Positions 54,410 to 61,760 of a DNA stretch of 64,000 nt are shown here, piece by piece. The notes beneath the pieces were generated by a model. It was not told where the DNA came from. It worked only from the letters and a program-made list of their open reading frames with translations, and ran no database searches. Position 1 is the stretch's first letter. Each line of letters starts with the position of its first letter. This DNA is from Lachnospiraceae bacterium C6A11 (lineage in GTDB: Bacteria > Bacillota > Clostridia > Lachnospirales > Lachnospiraceae), in assembly GCA_000702245.1 (NCBI GenBank), contig JNKY01000010.1, positions 124,001 to 188,000 on the forward strand. Reading direction: 5' to 3'. The position numbers and the translations under genes were made by a program.

Positions 54410-57361
54410 ATGTCGCAGAAATTAAGGAACAGAATAATAACCCTGGCAGTGATCGTGGGCGTGATCCTGTTCTTTTACATACGTTCAAAGATGAATAACG
54501 ACACGGTAACAGGCGGAAACTCACGCGTAGATTATAGTACGGAATATGGAAAATACATGTCTTCCTTCACGGATGCTGCAAGACCTGATGAGAAGATCGA
54601 GATCGGCGGCGCGGATTTCACCTCATATACAGAAGAAGGTGAAGTTGTTAAGCCTGAGATAAAGAAGGATTTTGAAGGCTTCAAGGGTGACAGCGTTCTT
54701 ACAGCAGAGGATGCCGAGATCACATACACCTTTGAGGTTAAGACAGCCGGAATCTATGAGCTTTCCATCGATTACTATCCGGTTGAAGGAAAAAACTCGG
54801 AAATACAGAGAAGCTTCTACCTTGACGGCGAGATGCCATATAAGGAGCTGGATATCGTTCAGTTTACAAGAGTCTGGACAACAGACATCTCCAAAGCTGC
54901 TTTCGAAAGCGGAGCTACAACTGTTAAATGGAACAAAGATAATCAGGGGAATGATATGAAGCCGACCTCCATCGAGGAGCCGGAATGGATCAGTTCATAT
55001 CTCTATGATAATAACGGATACATCACAGAGCCTCTTTCTTTCTACCTTGAGGCCGGAACACATACACTTACCATCGAGTCACAGCGTGAGCCTATGCTTA
55101 TAGGAAAGCTTACATTCTCGAACAGTGATGAGCCACTTACCTATGCTCAGCAGAAGGCTAAGTGGGATGAAGCCGGCGCAGGCTATGCTGATAATGTTGA
55201 GATCGTAATCGAGGGTGAGGATGCAAGAAAGACCTCTTCTCAGACCCTTTATCCTAAGCAGGATCAGTCATCACCGGCTCTTAGCCCATCAAGTGCAAGA
55301 TACCTCCTGAATAATACTATAGGTGGTGAAAGCTGGGATAAGTCGGGACAGTGGATAGAGTGGGAATTTGATGTCCCACAGGACGGATATTATGAGATCT
55401 CGCTTTATGATAAGCAGAATTTCATGCGAGGCATCTATGTTTCAAGAAAGATATATATAGACGGCGAGGTTCCTTTCAAGGAGATGGAAAGCTACGGCTT
55501 CTATTATGAATCAGGCTGGAGACTTGACACTCTGCAGGATAATTCGGAGGTGCCTTATAAGTTCTACCTCACAGAAGGACGTCACACTTTGAGGATGGAG
55601 GTTGTTCTTGGTGAGTTCTCAGACGTTATAGCTGAGGTACAGGATTCTGTAAATAAGCTCAATGCTATCTATAGAAGCGTTATCCGAATAATCGGAACAA
55701 ACCCTGACACCTACCGCGACTACCAGATTGAAGCATCGATCCCAAATATCGTAGACGACCTTAAGGAGGTTAAATACGAGCTCGATGACGCCATTAACAC
55801 CCTCCGAGCCGCGGTAGGGCACTCGTCAGATAAGGAAACAGTTCTGATAACAATGAGAGATCAGCTGGATTATCTCATCGATGATGTTGAGCATTTTGTA
55901 AGAGTTATCTCTACATACAAGATAAATGTGCGTGCCTGCGGTACCTGGCTTACACAGGTTATCAGTCAGCCGCTCCAGATAGACAGGATTTATATCACAT
56001 CAAGCTCGGAAGATATCGACATAGATAATGACGGCTTCCTGAGCAAGGCGTGGAATGAGCTGAAGAGACTCGGTTATTCTTTCGTGATCGACTACAACTC
56101 AATGGGTGCAACAGGGGATTCAAAGGATAACCCTACGATAACACTCTGGATAGGAACAGGCCGTGATCAGGCAAATGTTATCAGAGCACTTATCGATGAG
56201 TCCTTTACAAGCCAGTATGGAATAAATGTAAATGTTCAGCTTGTAGACATGAATACACTTCTTCGTGCCGAGCTTGCCGGAGAAGGACCTGATGTAGCTA
56301 TTCAGGTTGCAAATACGAACGGTATAGCCGGTGCGGTTCTTAATACCGGTAACGATACACCGGTTAACTACGGAATCAGAAAAGCGGTTCTTGACCTGAA
56401 TCAGTTTGAGGATGCGGATGAGGTAAAGTCGAGATTCTTCGACAGTGCACTCACAGCATTCAGCTTTGACGGAGCTCTTTACGCGCTTCCTGAGACCATG
56501 ACCTTCCCGGTTATGTTTTACCGTAAGGACATCCTGGATGATCTCGGACTTGAGGTTCCGGAGACCTGGGATGATGTGAATGTCATCATGACAGTGCTTG
56601 CAAAGAACCAGATGGAATTCGGTATGCTGCCGAGTGAACAGGTATTTGCGATGCTTCTTTACCAGAACGGTGGACAGTACTACAACGAGGGCGGTATTTC
56701 ATCTGCACTTGATTCGGATATAGCAGTAAATACTTTTAAGCAGTACTGCGAATTCTATACAGATTACGGTCTCGACAAGACAACAAGTGTTGAGGAGAGA
56801 TTCCGTACAGGTGAGTGTCCGATCATAATCGCTGACTACACCGTATATAACAACCTTGAGGTTTCTGCTCCTGATATCGCAGGTCTCTGGGACTTCACAA
56901 TGGTTCCGGGAACTGTAAAGGAGGACGGAACAGTTGATCATTCGGTAGGCTGTACAGGCCTTGCGAGCATGATCATGTCTGATACCGATGAACCTGATGC
57001 CTGCTGGACCTTCCTTAAGTGGTGGACCAGTGCAGAGGTTCAGGCTCTTTACGACAGAGAGATGGAAAGTCTCATGGGTTCTGCAGCCAGAGTTGCAACA
57101 GCGAATAAGGAAGCCTTCGAGCTCCTTCCATGGCCTGTAGACACCTACAAGAACCTGAGCGCAGCCTTTGATTATGTTAAGGGTATCCCACAGGTTCCGG
57201 GCGGATATTATTCATGGAGAAATGTAAATAACGCCTTCTATACGGTTACCACCGAAACAGACACGGCTTCGCCGCGTGAGGAGCTGATGGACAAGGTAAT
57301 CTACATTAATGAAGAGATAAACTATAAACGAAAAGAATTCGGCTTGCCGACTGAAGACTAG
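54410..57361 (+). CDS. Membrane-anchored solute-binding protein with N-terminal carbohydrate-binding-like modules
   Basis: The protein is 983 aa. An uncleaved-looking N-terminal helix (residues 10-25) has no lipobox. Two beta-sandwich modules (about 45-230 and 255-405; FYLDGEMPYKEL and KIYIDGEVPFKEM are matching segments) resemble galactose-binding or CBM folds. A helical segment follows (about 400-500). The C-terminal 430 residues are a family 1 solute-binding protein (TLWIGTGRDQANVIRALI, EGPDVAIQVANT, LYALPETMTFPVMFYRKDIL, WWTSAEVQALYDRE). This is far longer than usual binders of about 430 aa. It probably catches oligosaccharides at the cell wall and delivers them to the permeases. Confidence 0.85.
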   Translation: MSQKLRNRIITLAVIVGVILFFYIRSKMNNDTVTGGNSRVDYSTEYGKYMSSFTDAARPDEKIEIGGADFTSYTEEGEVVKPEIKKDFEGFKGDSVLTAEDAEITYTFEVKTAGIYELSIDYYPVEGKNSEIQRSFYLDGEMPYKELDIVQFTRVWTTDISKAAFESGATTVKWNKDNQGNDMKPTSIEEPEWISSYLYDNNGYITEPLSFYLEAGTHTLTIESQREPMLIGKLTFSNSDEPLTYAQQKAKWDEAGAGYADNVEIVIEGEDARKTSSQTLYPKQDQSSPALSPSSARYLLNNTIGGESWDKSGQWIEWEFDVPQDGYYEISLYDKQNFMRGIYVSRKIYIDGEVPFKEMESYGFYYESGWRLDTLQDNSEVPYKFYLTEGRHTLRMEVVLGEFSDVIAEVQDSVNKLNAIYRSVIRIIGTNPDTYRDYQIEASIPNIVDDLKEVKYELDDAINTLRAAVGHSSDKETVLITMRDQLDYLIDDVEHFVRVISTYKINVRACGTWLTQVISQPLQIDRIYITSSSEDIDIDNDGFLSKAWNELKRLGYSFVIDYNSMGATGDSKDNPTITLWIGTGRDQANVIRALIDESFTSQYGINVNVQLVDMNTLLRAELAGEGPDVAIQVANTNGIAGAVLNTGNDTPVNYGIRKAVLDLNQFEDADEVKSRFFDSALTAFSFDGALYALPETMTFPVMFYRKDILDDLGLEVPETWDDVNVIMTVLAKNQMEFGMLPSEQVFAMLLYQNGGQYYNEGGISSALDSDIAVNTFKQYCEFYTDYGLDKTTSVEERFRTGECPIIIADYTVYNNLEVSAPDIAGLWDFTMVPGTVKEDGTVDHSVGCTGLASMIMSDTDEPDACWTFLKWWTSAEVQALYDREMESLMGSAARVATANKEAFELLPWPVDTYKNLSAAFDYVKGIPQVPGGYYSWRNVNNAFYTVTTETDTASPREELMDKVIYINEEINYKRKEFGLPTED

Positions 57362-57381
57362 GGAAGGGGGATATCGGAAAA

Positions 57382-58659
57382 GTGGACGACAAGAAAAAGT
57401 CAGATATTTTAAATATGCTGCACGATGCGGCAGATGACAAACTTGATATCGATTTTGATATCTCTCCTGATGATGAAGATGAAGCTGTTTTCGGTGAGGC
57501 TGTTACAGCCGAAGCTCTCGAGGATGATGAACTTTTCGGAGAGGTTTCGGCGTCAGGAGCTGAAGATGATAAGCTCTTCGAGAAGGCCATGCAGATGCAT
57601 AAAAAAGAAGAAATGGATAAGGCCAGAGAAGCTATTGAGGAAGAGAAACGCCTTGAAGCTGAGAAGACTGATCCAAAATACAGCTATGCGAAGACCAAGA
57701 CAGATGCGGAGCTTGAAGAAGAATTCGAGAGGGGCAGAAAGAATGCCCAGATTGTAGCGAAGAAAAAGAATTCTGTCAGATACAGAATGAAGAGAAGTAA
57801 AGCAAGCTATGCCATGATGGCACCTTACTTCATCCTTTTCTTCACCTTCACGGTGCTCCCGGTTGTCATGTCCATCGGACTCAGTTTTACCTATTTCAAT
57901 ATGCTCGAAGCGCCGAAGTTCAATGGTTGGGCTAACTACATCAAGCTCTTCCTGCATGATGATATATTTATCATTTCGCTGAAAAATACACTTATATTTG
58001 CGGTCATTACAGGCCCTATAAGTTACATACTCTGCCTTCTGTTTGCGTGGATCATCAACGAATTCCGCCCGAAGGTCAGAACCTTCCTGACACTTATCTT
58101 TTATGCGCCTTCCATCTGCGGAAATGCATATATGGTATGGTCGCTCATCCTTTCAAGCGACAGATACGGATATCTTAACGGACTTCTGATGAAGCTTGGA
58201 CTTATAGATGAGCAGAGACTCTGGATGCAGGATACAAAATACATCCTTCCTTGCCTTATAGTCGTACAGCTCTGGCTGTCACTTGGTACAGGCTTCCTGT
58301 CATTCATAGCAGGTCTTCAGACAGTAGATAAATCACTTTACGAAGCAGCAGCCATAGACGGTGTAAAGAACCGCTGGCAGGAGCTGTGGTATGTAACCCT
58401 TCCGGCAATGAAGCCTCAGCTTATGTTTGGTGCGGTTATGCAGATAACACAGTCCTTTGCGGTGGCTGATATTTCGATACAGCTGGCCGGCAATCCGTCC
58501 GTAAATTACGCGGGTTCAACGGTTGTCACGCACCTTCTCGATTACGGATCTACCCGATTCGATATGGGCTACGCCTCGGCGATCGCAACAGTGTTGTTCC
58601 TCCTGATGGTCGGAACGAATAAGCTTGTTCAAAGGCTGCTGAGAAGGGTAGGTGAGTAG
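57382..58659 (+). CDS. Sugar ABC permease with long acidic N-terminus
   Basis: The protein is 425 aa with a GTG start. The first 130 residues are cytoplasmic, very acidic, then coiled-coil-like. Six helices follow from about residue 150 (MMAPYFILFFTFTVLPVVMSIG), with the EAA loop YEAAAIDGVKNRWQELWYVTLPAM near 325, the ATPase-contact motif. This is the MalF/LplB-type subunit. Most homologues are about 300 aa, so the N-terminal region is an addition. No ATPase gene is in the operon in this window; a shared MsmK-type ATPase is likely. Confidence 0.88.
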   Translation: MDDKKKSDILNMLHDAADDKLDIDFDISPDDEDEAVFGEAVTAEALEDDELFGEVSASGAEDDKLFEKAMQMHKKEEMDKAREAIEEEKRLEAEKTDPKYSYAKTKTDAELEEEFERGRKNAQIVAKKKNSVRYRMKRSKASYAMMAPYFILFFTFTVLPVVMSIGLSFTYFNMLEAPKFNGWANYIKLFLHDDIFIISLKNTLIFAVITGPISYILCLLFAWIINEFRPKVRTFLTLIFYAPSICGNAYMVWSLILSSDRYGYLNGLLMKLGLIDEQRLWMQDTKYILPCLIVVQLWLSLGTGFLSFIAGLQTVDKSLYEAAAIDGVKNRWQELWYVTLPAMKPQLMFGAVMQITQSFAVADISIQLAGNPSVNYAGSTVVTHLLDYGSTRFDMGYASAIATVLFLLMVGTNKLVQRLLRRVGE

Positions 58660-58660
58660 G

Positions 58661-59629
58661 ATGTTTGGAAGAAAGAAAGATAAAGTCCTTCAGCCTCTCA
58701 CCCACGGTGCAGTAGTTATTCCGCCTCCAGTTCCTGATAAGGATCCGGACGCGGTGGTTGCAAGACTTCAGAAGAAAACCTACAAGGAGAAGAAGGTCAA
58801 CCGTTCGGTAGCCGGTAACGGAATTCTCTTCGCGATTATGATCATCTGCGGCATATTTATGTCACTGCCGCTGGTAATGATCATCAATAACAGCCTTAAG
58901 CCGCTGGACGAGATATTCCAGTATCCTCCGAAGATATTTGTTAAGAATCCGACATTCGAGAACTTCACTGATCTTTTCTCGGTTATGAATAATTCCTGGG
59001 TTCCTTTCTCCAGATATATTCTTAACACGATAATAATCACAGGTCTCGGTACAGCCGGACATGTAATAGTTGCCAGCCTTGCAGCATATCCTCTTGCCAA
59101 GCATGAATTTCCGGGCAAGAAGCTGCTGTTCAACATGGTCATCCTTTCGATGATGTTTTCGTGGACAGTTACACAGATACCGAATTACATGATCATCAGC
59201 TGGCTGCACATCAACAATACATACGCAGCCCTTATCCTTCCTGCATGGCAGTACGGAATGGGACTTTACCTTATGAAGCAGTTTATGGAGCAGCTTCCGA
59301 CCTCGCTTATGGAATCAGCGAGACTCGACGGTGCTTCAGAATTCAAGATCTTCTGGAAGATAGTTATGCCGAATGTTAAGCCTGCATGGCTGACACTTGC
59401 CATATTCCAGTTCCAGCAGATGTGGGGAAATACAGGATCGATGTTCCTCAGAGACGAGCAGCTCAAGCCTCTTCAGTTTGCGCTTCAGCAGATCTCTGCA
59501 GGAGGTACCGCCAGAGCGGGTGCATCGGCAGCAGTAACCTTTATCATTGCGGCAGTGCCTATCACATTCTTCCTGGCATGTCAAAGCAATGTCCTTGAAA
59601 CAATGACAACCTCTGGTATGAAGGAGTAA
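58661..59629 (+). CDS. Sugar ABC permease (MalG/YtcP-like)
   Basis: This 322-aa protein has six predicted helices from residue about 52. The EAA loop is LMESARLDGASEFKIFWKIVMP near residue 220. The ATG at 58661, just after the previous stop, is preferred to the GTG at 58652. It is the partner of the preceding permease. The cytosolic N-terminus contains a Pro-rich stretch (VIPPPVPDKDP). Confidence 0.88.
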   Translation: MFGRKKDKVLQPLTHGAVVIPPPVPDKDPDAVVARLQKKTYKEKKVNRSVAGNGILFAIMIICGIFMSLPLVMIINNSLKPLDEIFQYPPKIFVKNPTFENFTDLFSVMNNSWVPFSRYILNTIIITGLGTAGHVIVASLAAYPLAKHEFPGKKLLFNMVILSMMFSWTVTQIPNYMIISWLHINNTYAALILPAWQYGMGLYLMKQFMEQLPTSLMESARLDGASEFKIFWKIVMPNVKPAWLTLAIFQFQQMWGNTGSMFLRDEQLKPLQFALQQISAGGTARAGASAAVTFIIAAVPITFFLACQSNVLETMTTSGMKE

Positions 59630-59633
59630 GCCT

Positions 59634-61118
59634 ATGAGAAAGAAAAACAAGATCATAAAGCTTATAACGGCCGGTGTACTGGCTGTGGGCATGCTCCTTT
59701 CAACTACAGGCCTGTCTTTTGCGGAGGGGGATATACCATATGATTCCTATAACTACAACTACCGCAAGGATATAGTATTTACGCCTGCTCCTTATGTTCC
59801 GGACGGAAATGTGACCGGGCTTGATGTTGGAATAACAAACTTCAAGGAGCCTCAGGACATTTGCGTATCAGATGATGGCGAGATATACGTTGCGGACACC
59901 GGAAACAACCGCATTGTAGTAATGGACAGGGAGATGAACAAGGTCAATCGTATCATCGAGGGCTTTGACATGAACGGCAAGGCCGAGACTTTCAATGCTC
60001 CGATGGGACTCTGCGTTTCCGAGAATAACGAGCTTTATGTAGCTGATTCAAACAATAAGAGAATAGTAGTGCTTACGCCGGAGGGTGATTTCGTTAAGAT
60101 CGTTGATAACCCTCAGTCGGAAATACTTGAAGATGATTTCGATTTTGTTCCGCTTAAGGTTACGGTAGATTACGCTGACCGTGTCTATGTAATAGCCAAG
60201 AAGGCCTATGAAGGAATACTTGTATTTGAAAATACAGGCGATTTCACAGGATACTTCGGAACGATCGAGGTTAAGATAACACTTTGGGAGAAGTTCTGGA
60301 GACGTATCGCCAGCAAGGAGGAGAGAGCGAACCAGCAGCTTTATATCCCTACAGAGTTTACCGGTATCGACGTTGATGCGGACGGTTTCATCTATGCGTC
60401 AAATATCGATTCCGCAGGAATACAGGCCGTAAGACGTCTCAATCCTCAGGGTAAGGATGTTATCCAGAAGGGTGAGAACGGAAATGTCGGCGGTGATATC
60501 AGATGGTCCGAGTACGGTGATTACAGTGGACCAAGCGAGATCACGGACGTTGTTTACAGAGGTCAGGGCAAATATTCCCTCCTGGACAGAAAGAGAGGAA
60601 GAATATTTACCTACGATAAGGAAGGAAATCTTCTTTATATCTTTGGCGGAAAGGGCCAGCAGAAGGGAACCTTCCTAACACCGGTGGCAATTGAGGCGGT
60701 GGATGATGAGATACTTGTCCTCGATTCCGGACACAATGCGATACTGAAATTTAGGGCAACCAATTACGGTTCTTTGATCAATGAAGCAGTCGGACTCAGA
60801 TACGATGGTGATGAGACCAAGGCCATAGATAAATGGCAGGAGGTTCTCAGACTTGACGAGAATAACGAGCTTGCAAATAACGGTATCGGCAAGGCATATC
60901 TCACAGCCGGTGAAAATAAGAAGGCTATGAAGTATTTCAAGAATGGCATGAATCGTAAATATTATTCGATCGCCTTTAAGAGATACAGAAATGAAATACT
61001 TGCGAAGAATCTTGGCAAGATCATGACAGTGGTGATAGCATTTATCGCCTTTGTGGTGATATTTAAGAAGATCAGACGTAAGAAAAAGAATGCGCCGAGA
61101 GAGGAGGGACTACTATGA
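59634..61118 (+). CDS. Secreted NHL-repeat/TPR protein with C-terminal membrane anchor
   Basis: The protein is 494 aa. The signal peptide ends near residue 31 (LSFA). NHL-type beta-propeller repeats follow (EIYVADTGNNRIVVMD, ELYVADSNNKRIVVL, EILVLDSGHNAILKF), then TPR-like helices (about 390-440), a C-terminal helix near 458-476 and a basic tail. It is a wall-facing protein held in the membrane. It recurs with YesL, Yip1 and DUF5696 genes in Firmicutes glycan transport operons, suggesting an accessory to uptake. Start is 4 nt after the permease stop. Confidence 0.8.
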   Translation: MRKKNKIIKLITAGVLAVGMLLSTTGLSFAEGDIPYDSYNYNYRKDIVFTPAPYVPDGNVTGLDVGITNFKEPQDICVSDDGEIYVADTGNNRIVVMDREMNKVNRIIEGFDMNGKAETFNAPMGLCVSENNELYVADSNNKRIVVLTPEGDFVKIVDNPQSEILEDDFDFVPLKVTVDYADRVYVIAKKAYEGILVFENTGDFTGYFGTIEVKITLWEKFWRRIASKEERANQQLYIPTEFTGIDVDADGFIYASNIDSAGIQAVRRLNPQGKDVIQKGENGNVGGDIRWSEYGDYSGPSEITDVVYRGQGKYSLLDRKRGRIFTYDKEGNLLYIFGGKGQQKGTFLTPVAIEAVDDEILVLDSGHNAILKFRATNYGSLINEAVGLRYDGDETKAIDKWQEVLRLDENNELANNGIGKAYLTAGENKKAMKYFKNGMNRKYYSIAFKRYRNEILAKNLGKIMTVVIAFIAFVVIFKKIRRKKKNAPREEGLL

Positions 61119-61747
61119 CCAAGGCATTATCCAAGGATAAATGGAAATATGCATTGCATACAGTCAGCCATCCTGCAGACGGATTCTATGAGATACGTCA
61201 CAGAGGAAGAGGAAGCGTTCTTGTAGCGATCATCTTCACGGCACTTTTTTCAATAAGCTTTTCCGTAAACAGGATATCAGCAAGCTTTATCGTAAATGAT
61301 ACCGATCCGAGAGCCGTTGATTCCTTCAACGAACTCTGCACGGTATTTCTCCTGCTGTTCCTGTTGTGTGTAGGAAACTGGTCAATAACCTGCCTTATGG
61401 AAGGTAAAGGACGTCTGAAGGATATAGTTATTGCGGTTGGATATTCAACTATCCCGGCAACCTTCTGTCTCTTCCTTGGAACCTTTGTGAGCTGGTTTGT
61501 TACCCTTGATGAAGCTGCATTTTACTATATGATCGTTGGAATAGGTATAGCTTATACCTGCTTTATGCTGCTTATCGGTGTTATGACGATACATAATTTC
61601 ACACTGGGTAAGACGCTTGTTACGTTGTTCCTTACCCTGATCGCAATGCTGCTCATCATATTTGTGGTTCTGCTGCTCGTAAATCTGATAAATCAGGTAT
61701 ACAGTTTCCTGTACAGTATATATCAGGAACTTGTATTCCGTTCTTAA
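61115..61747 (+). CDS. Yip1-domain membrane protein
   Basis: The 210-aa protein overlaps the NHL gene by 4 nt (ATGA). It has five predicted helices from residue about 35. The pattern (LHTVSHPADGFYEIRHRGRG at the N-terminus, VAIIFTALFSISF, ATFCLFLGTFVSW, ALVTLFLTLIAM-like stretch) fits the Yip1 family. The function is unknown; context links it to the transporter. Confidence 0.75.
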   Translation: MTKALSKDKWKYALHTVSHPADGFYEIRHRGRGSVLVAIIFTALFSISFSVNRISASFIVNDTDPRAVDSFNELCTVFLLLFLLCVGNWSITCLMEGKGRLKDIVIAVGYSTIPATFCLFLGTFVSWFVTLDEAAFYYMIVGIGIAYTCFMLLIGVMTIHNFTLGKTLVTLFLTLIAMLLIIFVVLLLVNLINQVYSFLYSIYQELVFRS

Positions 61748-61760
61748 AGGAGGCACGGGA

